DNA from: Muribaculaceae bacterium
Lineage (GTDB): Bacteria > Bacteroidota > Bacteroidia > Bacteroidales > Muribaculaceae
NCBI GenBank assembly: GCA_029060725.1
Contig: JAIDTL010000046.1
Location: 1 to 47,418 of the forward strand
Direction of reading: 5' to 3'
Length of the DNA: 47,418 nt
Position numbers and translations under genes: made by a program. Shown here piece by piece: positions 35,475 through 44,153 of the stretch (within the stretch, counting starts at the first letter, position 1; each line of letters starts with the position of its first letter). Below the pieces are notes generated by a model that was given only the letters and a program-made list of their open reading frames with translations, did not search any database and was not told where the DNA came from.

Positions 35475-38400
35475 TTATCGAATGACGAGCTTCTTCATCT
35501 TGCTTCCCTGACGTATCATATATATACCCGGAGTAAGCGTCTTTAGTTCATCACGGTCCGCATTCTTATTAATAAGAATTCCATTCAGTCCGTATATTTC
35601 GAATTGTTCATAGGCTGAGAAGATTCTCTCAATTCCGGAAACGCCTGCTATGATACACTCTGCCGAGATGCCTGAGCCATCAGCTGCTGTTGCTGTTATT
35701 ACACATGTACCTTCACTCAATACAGAGACATTTCCATCGACATCGACAGTAGCGACTGCTTCATCACTTGATGTCCATAGAAGCGTCTTATCAGTAGCTT
35801 CTTCTGGCATTACGATAACTTCAATTTTAAACGACTTTCCTTCTTCTCCACTCCAATTGTCGGGAGTCAAAGAAACACTTTCAACTAAAGTTGCCTCCAC
35901 TGTAACTAAACAGCTGGCGCTTGCATCGCCATTTTTAGCTGTAATGGTGGCAGTGCCAAGAGATACGGCTGTCACGTTGCCATTTGCATCCACGGAAGCT
36001 ACCATCTCATTATCTGTACTCCATTTTATTGACTTATCTGTGGCATTGACAGGAATAACATAAGCATCCAGTTTCATCGTCTCATTCTTTTTTAATGAAA
36101 CCTCTGAATGGGATATATAAACCATTTCTACTGGAATACTTAAGTCTTCACTTGGCAAGGATACATTAAAGTCTGGTGAATAATGAGTCTCTAAGATATG
36201 ATTATTCCAAAATGTAGAATATTTTACTACTACATCGAGATCTTCCGTATTCGAAAATGAATAAAGACAATCTGAAACGACATTTGCTATTTCCCCGCCT
36301 ATTGTTACTTCTTTTATATCACAACTTGATACTGGATTAATATACAGTAAATTATGACACTTATCAATAGTATATCTCCACATCTCCATAATGTTGCATC
36401 CTGAACTATCATAATGATTGGCAGTAGCTCCCGGAATCATTAGAGCAAAAAAGTCATCAGGTTTACCTCCGGAGTAATTAGCTTTTAGATGTGGAGTAAC
36501 AGCTGCTGTAATGCGTGAATATGCTGTGTTAAATTCAAATTCAGTCACATTGTCAAGATAAAGATATTTCGTCGCAAATTCTCTGCAATTACCGGTCACC
36601 GGATATTTTTGACCTTCAAATTCAATGAATTCAGGGACAGTATAGTAATTGTTTCGATAAGGAGAATTAGCGTAAATATTACTTGCTATTGCCGTATCAT
36701 CAAGAATCAGATAACGCACTCCGTCATAATCAACATATTTTCCTGAGAAATCTTTATTAGTTTCGCGAATATCCTTATATCCTCGCCACGATGAAGAATT
36801 TTTGTATGCTTCCTTAGAACCCTCGGGAACATAAAGAATCGTATTATTCCGGTAAATGCCGTCATCTACTAAATCAAGAGTACCGCTGTTCTCTAATATT
36901 TCGACAGGTTTAGGATTATTTACCTTCAAAAAATCTAATTTCATGCCGGCATATCCTGAAATAGCACCCCATTCATAAGACTCTACGCCACTTGGTATTT
37001 CTAAGTATTCAATACACCTATGAGGCAGACTGTATGGACAAAAACCCTTTAGGGTCTCCGGAAGGTTTATTGACTCCAATCCCCACACGCTTGCTCCTAT
37101 AGCATCAAACATACTTGGATTACCAGCCTCTGCAGGAAGATAATCATCTGGATAAAATCCTTCAACAACCCTTGTGGCTCGAACATCAAGATGTTTAAGA
37201 GAATACAGGTTGCTTGTTATGAAAGAATAGTCTTCACCATTCATTGGACCCTCTATGGTCAGACTGTAAATTAGAGGTTGCTCATCCTCAGGGATTAAAG
37301 ATGAAAGTTCTCCTGCATTTTCAAGAATTACTTTCTTATTCAACAAATCCTCATATCTATTTGCGAATATTTCTATAATATAATTGTCTTTTGTCGTATC
37401 AAAATTAAAAGCAGCGCTGGAAAAATCACTCCCATTTGTTCTATATTCCCCATCAATAAGAACATAAGCGACCCCTCCATTAACTTCTATATCAAATGGA
37501 CAACAATCTCCGAACAAAACCTCTTGCTCATTATTATTTTGATACATAATCTTAGTCAACCCATAAGGATCATTGATTTTCCATTCAATATTACTGTACA
37601 AAGGAATATTATCACTAACATCAATGTGAGATGGAGCCTCAATAGTACCTAAAATAAGTTTCCAATCTCCTCCATCTTCTCGCGCAACTGCTTGTACTTT
37701 CATTGAAGGCTCAACTGGAGTTTTGAAGGTTACATTAACGAAGGGAAAAGCTCCGTGACCAACCCAAGTGTATCCTATATTATCCCAGTCTGAATTAGCT
37801 TCAATCCAATGCCCAACTGTCTCGTTGACCTCAATAATGTTTTCATCCTTGTCTACAAGAGCAAGACACACATTACCCGAGAAATCATTCGGGAATGTAA
37901 TCTGTCCTACAATGGCATTAAAAGGACAATCCTTTTCAATATTCTTGACAGAAACATTGAATCCGGCTCCATGTCCTGCGACCGCCCATAAGTAACCATA
38001 GTCATTCCAGCAACGGGCATATTCTTTTTCACATCCGTCATTAAAGAGGTTAATAACCATTCCAATTCCATAATTGAATCCCCCTAAAAGTATAGGATCG
38101 TAAAAACCATTGGCAGCCCCATCCCAACCCCAGTTAATATGAAGTTGATTTTCATTGTTAAACCCATCACATACAAAGGCATGCCCTCCAGCCTCCTCAC
38201 TTACTCCACTCATAATGATAGGATGATTCGACATTATCTGATCTTCTATCATATTGAGCCAGGTAAAATCATCAAAATTGGCTGCTGATATAAATTGGCA
38301 TGACGGCGAATATTTGAAATACTCATGCATATAGTGGCCTACTACACATGTCATAGCCCCTGATCCATAAGGATCATACTGCATATTTACAGCCGCTCCA

Positions 38401-39128
38401 GCCGCTTGCATTAGCTTTGCCACTTCAGCTGCCTGTCGATCGTCGAAAGTTCCTGCTTCAAATGAATCAGGCATTAGCGAGTAGTCAAATGATATATCAT
38501 TGAAATTATATTCCAATTGGGTTCCATTAGTTGTCCAAATATGATGCCCCCTGCCAGTCTCAGGCCAGTTGTTGTATTTCATGACTATACCCATTGCTGT
38601 CGCAACGCAACCAGCTGGGCACTTTTCTCCATCAATCTCCTGAGCATACATATTAAATGGATATCCCTGACCCCATTGCGCAGTTTCAAGAACCCACTCA
38701 TTTGCATCGCCGATTGTATTGATAAATCTCCCACTCTTTTTTGGCTTTCTAATATTTGAAAGATTCTGAGACTCCAGTTGATTAGAAAAACGGTTAAATA
38801 ACTCCGCAAGCTGAGGAGGACAATTCTCAAAATCAAAGCTACCAATGCTTGAGTACCCTAAAATTGCTTTTATTCTGTCATCGCCGGAGATGATGACAAA
38901 ACCGTCGGATTCGCCACGATTAAAAACATAGAAAGGACTCGAGGCAGCATTGACGTCGGCAGCAGGAGCATGCATAGGGCGTAATGCTTTAGACAAGTGA
39001 GACACATCCTGCAATTCCACATTGTTCATGAAGTCTGATGCGATAGTCAGAGCCTCCTCAGGAGAAATCTGACGGGCACTGGCACTTATGCCCAACGTCA
39101 GAAGAATCAAACTGGCAAGTTTTTTCAT
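35475..39128 (-). CDS. Secreted C10 (streptopain-like) cysteine peptidase with Ig-like domains and T9SS-like tail
   Basis: This is a large secreted protein of 1217 residues from ATG 39128; the frame also allows a TTG 6 nt earlier. A signal peptide (KKLASLILLTLGISASA) is followed by a Spi/C10 prodomain (about 20-130) and the papain-like C10 domain. The latter has the nucleophile Cys in CPAGCVATAMGIVMKYN (about 174), the His in GGHAFVCDG (about 316), and HINWGWDG. The middle has leucine-rich BspA-like segments, then two Big_2 Ig-like domains (both ending in a TATITAK/CVITATA pattern). The C terminus (GIERIFSAYEQFEIYGLNGI... GIYMIRQGSKMKKLVIR) resembles type IX sorting tails. Targets are unknown; host or competitor proteins are possible. 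Confidence 0.88.
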   Translation of the reverse strand: MKKLASLILLTLGISASARQISPEEALTIASDFMNNVELQDVSHLSKALRPMHAPAADVNAASSPFYVFNRGESDGFVIISGDDRIKAILGYSSIGSFDFENCPPQLAELFNRFSNQLESQNLSNIRKPKKSGRFINTIGDANEWVLETAQWGQGYPFNMYAQEIDGEKCPAGCVATAMGIVMKYNNWPETGRGHHIWTTNGTQLEYNFNDISFDYSLMPDSFEAGTFDDRQAAEVAKLMQAAGAAVNMQYDPYGSGAMTCVVGHYMHEYFKYSPSCQFISAANFDDFTWLNMIEDQIMSNHPIIMSGVSEEAGGHAFVCDGFNNENQLHINWGWDGAANGFYDPILLGGFNYGIGMVINLFNDGCEKEYARCWNDYGYLWAVAGHGAGFNVSVKNIEKDCPFNAIVGQITFPNDFSGNVCLALVDKDENIIEVNETVGHWIEANSDWDNIGYTWVGHGAFPFVNVTFKTPVEPSMKVQAVAREDGGDWKLILGTIEAPSHIDVSDNIPLYSNIEWKINDPYGLTKIMYQNNNEQEVLFGDCCPFDIEVNGGVAYVLIDGEYRTNGSDFSSAAFNFDTTKDNYIIEIFANRYEDLLNKKVILENAGELSSLIPEDEQPLIYSLTIEGPMNGEDYSFITSNLYSLKHLDVRATRVVEGFYPDDYLPAEAGNPSMFDAIGASVWGLESINLPETLKGFCPYSLPHRCIEYLEIPSGVESYEWGAISGYAGMKLDFLKVNNPKPVEILENSGTLDLVDDGIYRNNTILYVPEGSKEAYKNSSSWRGYKDIRETNKDFSGKYVDYDGVRYLILDDTAIASNIYANSPYRNNYYTVPEFIEFEGQKYPVTGNCREFATKYLYLDNVTEFEFNTAYSRITAAVTPHLKANYSGGKPDDFFALMIPGATANHYDSSGCNIMEMWRYTIDKCHNLLYINPVSSCDIKEVTIGGEIANVVSDCLYSFSNTEDLDVVVKYSTFWNNHILETHYSPDFNVSLPSEDLSIPVEMVYISHSEVSLKKNETMKLDAYVIPVNATDKSIKWSTDNEMVASVDANGNVTAVSLGTATITAKNGDASASCLVTVEATLVESVSLTPDNWSGEEGKSFKIEVIVMPEEATDKTLLWTSSDEAVATVDVDGNVSVLSEGTCVITATAADGSGISAECIIAGVSGIERIFSAYEQFEIYGLNGILINKNADRDELKTLTPGIYMIRQGSKMKKLVIR

Positions 39129-39295
39129 AAGCAAGTTGTTAAGTTAATTTATTACCACGCAACAAAGGCATCCATCGTTGCTAAATCCTTGACTTTGACA
39201 GAAATCGTGTGAGAATTTCAGACGGTCAAGATTCAGTGCGGATATACGCTATCAAATATGTCATAGATGATGCTAATTATCGCACCTTTATGTCG

Positions 39296-39327
39296 CAAAG
39301 TTAGAATATTTTTTTAATATCTGCAAA
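39296..39327 (-). promoter_or_regulatory. Promoter of the C10 peptidase gene
   Basis: On the minus strand TTTG (39327-39324), a 20-nt spacer, and TAACTTTG (39303-39296) match the Bacteroidetes consensus. The start codon is about 155 nt further, so the mRNA has a long leader. Confidence 0.8.
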
Positions 39328-39400
39328 TAATCAATGTATTTTTGCCAAGATACTTACATTTCTGGAAGTATCATATTTAGGATTTTTCTAAAAATGCCCA

Positions 39401-39436
39401 AAAACTTTCCTATATTGGAAAGTTTTATTAACTTTG
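39401..39436 (+). promoter_or_regulatory. Operator overlapping the promoter of the XRE/DUF3791 gene
   Basis: A perfect inverted repeat, AAAACTTTCC-N6-GGAAAGTTTT (39401-39426), lies directly upstream of the -7 box TAACTTTG (39429-39436). The left arm covers the expected -33 position, where TTTC replaces TTTG. This is the layout expected of an autorepressor site for the helix-turn-helix protein encoded next. Confidence 0.75.
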
Positions 39437-39464
39437 CATCTGAGAGAACTAAATAAAGTATTAA

Positions 39465-39890
39465 ATGGAAAGTAAACAAAATACATTAGGTACCATAATC
39501 CGCCTTGAAAGGAAAAAGGCTGGGCTCACTCAAGCTCAACTTGGAGAAAGAATAGGACTTAAGGAATCAAGAGTATCAAAAATTGAAAATGGAGCTCCAA
39601 TAACACCTGAAGTAGCCTCATATATTTTGGGCAAAATTGGTTCTGAACTACAAATTAAAGCTATAGTCAAGAAACCGATTGACAGAAATTCAATCGATTT
39701 CCTGATTGGAGTTGTACACAATTTTTCAAAAATCAAAGGGATATCGCTTGGAAGAGCTTTCAAATATCTTAAGACTTTCAAGGGGCTGGAATATCTAAGA
39801 GAATATCAAGAGATAGAACAAACACTCTCATACGAAGATATAACTTCTGATTTGCTAAGAGTATGCATGAATAATGGTGGTGCATTATGA
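39465..39890 (+). CDS. XRE-family regulator fused to a DUF3791-like domain (antitoxin-like)
   Basis: The 141-residue protein has an N-terminal XRE helix-turn-helix (about 8-60: IIRLERKKAGLTQAQLGERI, then GLKESRVSKIENG). Its C-terminal half (DFLIGVVHNFSKIKGISLGR and onward to YEDITSDLLRVC) resembles DUF3791 proteins. DUF3791 genes are typically found just before DUF3990 genes in putative toxin-antitoxin cassettes. Here the stop overlaps the start of a broken DUF3990 gene (ATGA, 39887-39890). The upstream palindrome suggests self-repression. The DUF3791 call is from remembered family patterns and the neighbour. Confidence 0.75.
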   Translation: MESKQNTLGTIIRLERKKAGLTQAQLGERIGLKESRVSKIENGAPITPEVASYILGKIGSELQIKAIVKKPIDRNSIDFLIGVVHNFSKIKGISLGRAFKYLKTFKGLEYLREYQEIEQTLSYEDITSDLLRVCMNNGGAL

Positions 39891-40106
39891 AACTCTATCA
39901 TTCACAGATATGATATCGTAATTGGTCCTGTAGCTGATTCAAGAGTTGATCCTGTCATAGAGGATTATAAAAAAGAATTTGGGAGTTCATACCAAACACA
40001 CGAAAATCTAAAGATCTTGGCAGCCAGACTAAAATATCCTGGACCAAAATACATTCAATATTGTTTTTGTACAGAAAAAGCACTTAAACTTTTAATAAGA
40101 GATTAA
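39887..40106 (+). pseudogene. DUF3990 toxin-like gene, internally deleted
   Basis: The ATG at 39887 gives only MKLYHSQI before a TGA at 39911-39913. That is the start typical of DUF3990 proteins (MKLYHGS). In another frame from 39906 the C-terminal end of the same family continues: RYDIVIGPVADSRVD, then LKYPGPKYIQYCFCTEKALK and LLIRD, ending at TAA 40104-40106. About 80-100 residues that should lie between are missing, so the gene lost its core. I recall DUF3990 as belonging to the ADP-ribosyltransferase-like clan and as a probable toxin; this is not shown here. The flanking antitoxin-like genes remain open. Confidence 0.75.
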
Positions 40107-40107
40107 T

Positions 40108-40314
40108 ATGGCATACGATAAAATTGAACAAATTCTCTCAACTTTAGTGGAAAGAGTTGCTAATTACTTCCACATGGATATGCAAGACGCTCTCGAAGCA
40201 GTTGCAACTTCCAAACTTGCTAATAACATAAGTAAAGAAGGGAATAAAGACAATCTCTCTATCGAGGAGATGAGTGACCTAATATACAAAGAAATTTCCC
40301 TTGCTATAGACTGA
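40108..40314 (+). CDS. Small protein of the DUF3791/DUF3990 cassette
   Basis: This 68-residue protein (MAYDKIEQILSTLVERVANY at the start) starts one base after the stop of the broken DUF3990 frame. It is helical, acidic and soluble, with no membrane segment or cysteine. Small open frames at this place occur after DUF3990 genes in related genomes, by memory. It could be a second antitoxin or a DUF3791-like accessory protein. Its function is unknown. A terminator follows directly. Confidence 0.6.
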   Translation: MAYDKIEQILSTLVERVANYFHMDMQDALEAVATSKLANNISKEGNKDNLSIEEMSDLIYKEISLAID

Positions 40315-40320
40315 AAAAAA

Positions 40321-40350
40321 GGACTCCTAATTGTAATGGAGTCCGTTTTT
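40321..40350. terminator. Bidirectional terminator
   Basis: GGACTCC (40321-40327) pairs with GGAGTCC (40338-40344) around a 10-nt loop. On the plus strand GTTTTTC follows. On the minus strand seven T residues follow (from the A run before 40321), so it can also end the ABC ATPase mRNA. Confidence 0.8.
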
Positions 40351-40374
40351 CTTTATACTCCCATACGTTTTTTA

Positions 40375-41850
40375 TTATATATCTGCCATAGTTTCTTTGC
40401 GTGACATGATTTCCTTCGTATGTGTGATACACTCAGGAAGCTCAGATTTATAATGCGACACATATATCATAGTCCCATCATTTATCCTTACCATCTTCGA
40501 GATTATCTTCTTTATCCGCTCCTTCCTATCCTTATCCAAACCGTGAAGCGGCTCATCAAGCACCAACAAAGCCGGTTGTTTCACCAATGCCCTCGCCAAC
40601 ATCACAATCCTTTGCTCTCCGGACGACAATTCTGAAAACTTCCTCTCCCCAAGATGACCAATATCTAAAATCCTCATCCACTCCTCGGCCACCTTCTGCT
40701 CCTCCGGTGTTGATTTTCTATACCTATTGAGAGAATTACGCATCCCCTGGATGATTATCTCCTTCACTGAATCATTCGACTTAAAATATAACTGCATCTC
40801 AGGACATACATACCCTATCGCATCTTTAATCTCCCATATACTCTCACCGGTTCCGCGACGGCGATCAAACAAAATAATATCATTAGCATAACCTTGTGGA
40901 TTATCTGCACATATCATACTCAGGAGCAACGACTTCCCGGATCCGTTAGGTCCTTGGAGCGCCCAGCACTCCCCTCGCTTGACAGTCCAATCAAGCTCCT
41001 CAAAAATCACTTTGTCCCCATACCGAGCATGCCCATCCCTTATAGAAAATACGACCTCACAATCTCTATACTTGCTCTCACCAATCTTCGCAGGCAAAGA
41101 TTTCACACATACCTCATCTCCCCCATCAGACTTATTAGACCTATTACTCTTATTAGCCCTATCAGCAACATCACTCCCACCAAAAGGAATTGGATATCCA
41201 ATCCGACGATCCTCCATATTGATGACACTATCTACATAATCTGGCACATCCCCCTCATCACATAGAAGAAACACCACCGACACTCCCTTATCTTTCAACA
41301 TAATCATGGCATCATCAAAATCCTTGCGAGAGTCTGCATCCAATCCTATATATGGATTATCAAGTATAAGCAAATCGGGCTTTTCACATAGCGCGTTGAT
41401 GATCAAAAGTTTTCTTAACTCTCCACTTGAAAGATAATTGATTTTTTTGCCCTCAATATCATGCAAACGAAAAGCGTCAGAATATTTTTTCCATTCAGGC
41501 GAATGAAGCTTCACCTTAAAAATATCTCCTACTGAAGGTACATTATCATTTGCAGTTGCCTCCATCCTCTGATTATAATACTGGACATCGATACCGGTAA
41601 ATGAATGAATATCCGTAAACGTCAACATTTTAACAAGTTTGATTTTCTCATCAAAAGCCAAACGATTACCGTAGGCATAGCGTCCTTTAGCCAACACATT
41701 TCCCAATGTAGTCTTTCCGCTTCCGTTCTTACCTACTATGGCAGTCACTCCTGCCGGTATCCCACCTTTGGCAGAATTATCCAATACCACTTTCCCATAA
41801 CCTATCCTATCACTCTCAAACCTCACAATGAAATTCCGACATTCACTCAT
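40375..41850 (-). CDS. Tandem ABC ATPase (ModF-like, two nucleotide-binding domains)
   Basis: Two ABC ATPase domains lie in one soluble chain of 491 residues from the ATG at 41850 (MSECRNFIVRF). A longer start at 41871 lies only 2 nt from the -7 box, so it is less likely unless the mRNA is leaderless. Domain 1 has Walker A GKNGSGKTT, signature LSSGE, and Walker B LLILDNPYIGLD, in which the catalytic Glu is Asn. Domain 2 has GPNGSGKS, LSSGEQR and LLVLDEPLHGLD, which is complete. No membrane partner is encoded nearby. The architecture resembles ModF, linked to molybdate, but its role is unclear. The linker carries an in-frame copy of the 9-bp repeat (NKSNRSNKSDG). Confidence 0.85.
   Translation of the reverse strand: MSECRNFIVRFESDRIGYGKVVLDNSAKGGIPAGVTAIVGKNGSGKTTLGNVLAKGRYAYGNRLAFDEKIKLVKMLTFTDIHSFTGIDVQYYNQRMEATANDNVPSVGDIFKVKLHSPEWKKYSDAFRLHDIEGKKINYLSSGELRKLLIINALCEKPDLLILDNPYIGLDADSRKDFDDAMIMLKDKGVSVVFLLCDEGDVPDYVDSVINMEDRRIGYPIPFGGSDVADRANKSNRSNKSDGGDEVCVKSLPAKIGESKYRDCEVVFSIRDGHARYGDKVIFEELDWTVKRGECWALQGPNGSGKSLLLSMICADNPQGYANDIILFDRRRGTGESIWEIKDAIGYVCPEMQLYFKSNDSVKEIIIQGMRNSLNRYRKSTPEEQKVAEEWMRILDIGHLGERKFSELSSGEQRIVMLARALVKQPALLVLDEPLHGLDKDRKERIKKIISKMVRINDGTMIYVSHYKSELPECITHTKEIMSRKETMADI
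41132..41167. repeat. 9-bp repeat copies inside the ABC ATPase gene
   Basis: Plus-strand 9-mers TTATTAGAC, CTATTACTC, TTATTAGCC and CTATCAGCA match the block at 30048-30110. On the coding strand they give the repeating tripeptides of RANKSNRSNKSDGG in the linker between the two ATPase domains. Confidence 0.8.
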
Positions 41851-41872
41851 ACCTAAATCATTTTTATACATG

Positions 41873-41904
41873 CAAAATTAATAAAAATTATCCATTTTCC
41901 CAAA
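41873..41904 (-). promoter_or_regulatory. Promoter of the ABC ATPase gene
   Basis: On the minus strand TTTG (41904-41901), a 20-nt spacer, and TAATTTTG (41880-41873) are present. Transcription should start near 41869, giving a leader of about 20 nt to the ATG at 41850. Confidence 0.8.
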
Positions 41905-41947
41905 CATATTCAAGCTCCATCTCATCCGGTCAGCATCGGTCTCCAAG

Positions 41948-41979
41948 TTTGCAAATTAAAAAATAATTCGTTAATTTTG
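41948..41979 (+). promoter_or_regulatory. Promoter of tex
   Basis: TTTG (41948-41951), a 20-nt spacer, and TAATTTTG (41972-41979). The start codon follows 20 nt later, giving a short leader of about 14 nt. It is back to back with the ABC ATPase promoter. Confidence 0.8.
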
Positions 41980-41999
41980 TATTCAAAATTTGCATATAA

Positions 42000-44153
42000 A
42001 TGAAACTCGACAATATTTTAGCAACTGCTGTTGCATCTAAAACCAATCTACCTTCCAATAGGGTTGCAGCTGTCATCAAACTCCTTGATGATGGTGCCAC
42101 TGTTCCATTCATCAGCCGCTACAGAAAGGAACTCACCGGAAGCATGGACGAAGTGGAGATTCGCTCCGTAGAAAGTGCTCTCAAATCAGAACGAGAACTT
42201 ATCGCACGACGTGACTTCATCAGATCTGCTATTGAAGAAGCCGGTGCTCTCGACGCCAAAATCGATGAGTTGCTTGCCAAAGCCACCACTATGACCGAAC
42301 TGGAGGATATATACGCCCCTTATAAACCAAAGAAACGCACTCGAGCCACAATAGCACGAGAAAAAGGACTTGAGGAACTTGCAAGAATACTGATGTCGGG
42401 AAAGCCGGAATCCTGCCGGCAGGCTGCCCAAAAATTTGTAGGTAAGAATGATGTGAAAGATGTGGAAGAAGCACTGGCAGGAGCTTCTGACATTATCGCT
42501 GAATGGGCTTCTGAATCTCCGAGACTCCGCAATATCACAAGAAATTATTATAATCGAGTGGGATCTCTTGAGTCGGCACCCGCAAAAGACAAAGCATCTG
42601 AACTTGAGCAATCTCCATATTCACAGTATGCGGAATTTTCTCAAAGTGTTCGCCGCATGCCCTCTCATCAATATCTTGCTTTGCGAAGAGCCGAAACTGA
42701 GGGGCTTATAAAAGTAAAATATCTGCTTCCGGAAAAGGGTGCAGAACTACGCGATAAACTTATTGATAATTTCGGTCCGCGATATGCATCAAAAGAGTGT
42801 GCTAAAATCATCGACGATGCTGTTGCCGATGCCGGGAAACGTTTGATTTGTCCTTCTGTTGAAAACGAAGTATCTGCCTCCCTTAAGGAAAATGCAGACA
42901 AAGTTGCTATAGACATATTCGCCGGAAATCTTAGGCAACTTCTTCTCAATGCTCCGCTTAAAGGACACAGAATCCTTGCTATTGATCCAGGGTATCGCAC
43001 CGGTTGCAAGGTGGTTGCACTCGACCAGCAGGGAAATCTATTGGACGACTCCGTAATCTATCCTGTGCCTCCACGAAATGACTTTGCGGGAGCAACGCAA
43101 ATTGTAGAACGTCTTATCAAAAAGCATCATCTTGACACTGTAGCCATTGGCAATGGCACTGCTTCACGCGAAACCGAGAAATTCGTGAAAGGGAGTGGTC
43201 TGTTCCCTGAAAAAGCGGTGTATGTAGTCAATGAAAATGGTGCATCTGTTTACTCAGCATCAGAAGTTGCAAGAAAAGAATTTCCGGACAAGGATGTCAC
43301 TGTAAGAGGAGCCGTATCAATCGGACGCCGTCTAATCGACCCGCTTGCTGAACTTGTAAAAATTGATCCAAAAGCAATTGGAGTCGGACAATATCAGCAT
43401 GATGTAGACCAGACAAAACTAAAGGATATGCTCGACTATACAGTAATGAGTTGTGTCAATGCTGTTGGAGTCGACGTAAATACAGCCAGTGAGCAACTTC
43501 TATCGTATGTCTCAGGCATCGGACCTGCTTTAGCTAAAAACATAGTTGCTTATCGCGCCCAGAATGGTGATTTTCGTACTCGCAAACAGCTTAAGAAAGT
43601 ACCTCGTCTCGGTGACAAAGCATTCGAATTGAGTGCCGGTTTCCTACGCATTCCAGGAGGCGACGAACCCCTCGACAACACCGGAATACATCCGGAAAGC
43701 TACGAACTCGTTAAGGAGATGGCAAAAAGTATTGGTGCTCAACCTGCCGATCTTCCTGCAAATGGACCTCTCCTTGATAAAATCGACGTTAAGACACTTG
43801 CAGAAAAAGGGATTGGGGGTCTGGAGACTATGACAGATATAGTGGCTGAACTCCGAAAACCGGGTCGTGACCCTCGCACAGACGAAGACAACGAGGCTTT
43901 TATCCCCGGAGTGGAAGACTTTGAGCATCTGTCGGTCGGGATGGAAATTCCGGGAATCGTCAACAACATCACTGCATTCGGAGCATTCGTAAATCTTGGA
44001 ATAAAAGAAAATGGACTCCTTCACATCTCACAAATCTCAGATCGGAGGATCAATTCCGTTTCCGATGTGCTGAATCTTGGACAACGCATACAAGTCAAAA
44101 TCATCGACATCGACCCCATACGTCATCGCATTTCACTCCGCCTTCTCAAATAG
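42000..44153 (+). CDS. tex: Tex-like S1 RNA-binding transcription accessory protein
   Basis: This 717-residue Tex/YhgF protein is a conserved nucleic-acid-binding factor related to eukaryotic Spt6. The N-terminal Tex domain includes VPFISRYRKELTGSMDEVEI and APYKPKKRTRATIAREKGLE. The YqgF/RNase H-like domain has LAIDPGYRTGCKVVALDQQG. Helix-hairpin-helix motifs (VNTASEQLLSYVSGIGPALA) follow near 490-560, and the C-terminal S1 domain contains GIVNNITAFGAFVNLGIKEN followed by GLLHISQ. All parts are present and the length is normal. The last 8 bases overlap the convergent EFR1 gene. Confidence 0.95.
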   Translation: MKLDNILATAVASKTNLPSNRVAAVIKLLDDGATVPFISRYRKELTGSMDEVEIRSVESALKSERELIARRDFIRSAIEEAGALDAKIDELLAKATTMTELEDIYAPYKPKKRTRATIAREKGLEELARILMSGKPESCRQAAQKFVGKNDVKDVEEALAGASDIIAEWASESPRLRNITRNYYNRVGSLESAPAKDKASELEQSPYSQYAEFSQSVRRMPSHQYLALRRAETEGLIKVKYLLPEKGAELRDKLIDNFGPRYASKECAKIIDDAVADAGKRLICPSVENEVSASLKENADKVAIDIFAGNLRQLLLNAPLKGHRILAIDPGYRTGCKVVALDQQGNLLDDSVIYPVPPRNDFAGATQIVERLIKKHHLDTVAIGNGTASRETEKFVKGSGLFPEKAVYVVNENGASVYSASEVARKEFPDKDVTVRGAVSIGRRLIDPLAELVKIDPKAIGVGQYQHDVDQTKLKDMLDYTVMSCVNAVGVDVNTASEQLLSYVSGIGPALAKNIVAYRAQNGDFRTRKQLKKVPRLGDKAFELSAGFLRIPGGDEPLDNTGIHPESYELVKEMAKSIGAQPADLPANGPLLDKIDVKTLAEKGIGGLETMTDIVAELRKPGRDPRTDEDNEAFIPGVEDFEHLSVGMEIPGIVNNITAFGAFVNLGIKENGLLHISQISDRRINSVSDVLNLGQRIQVKIIDIDPIRHRISLRLLK

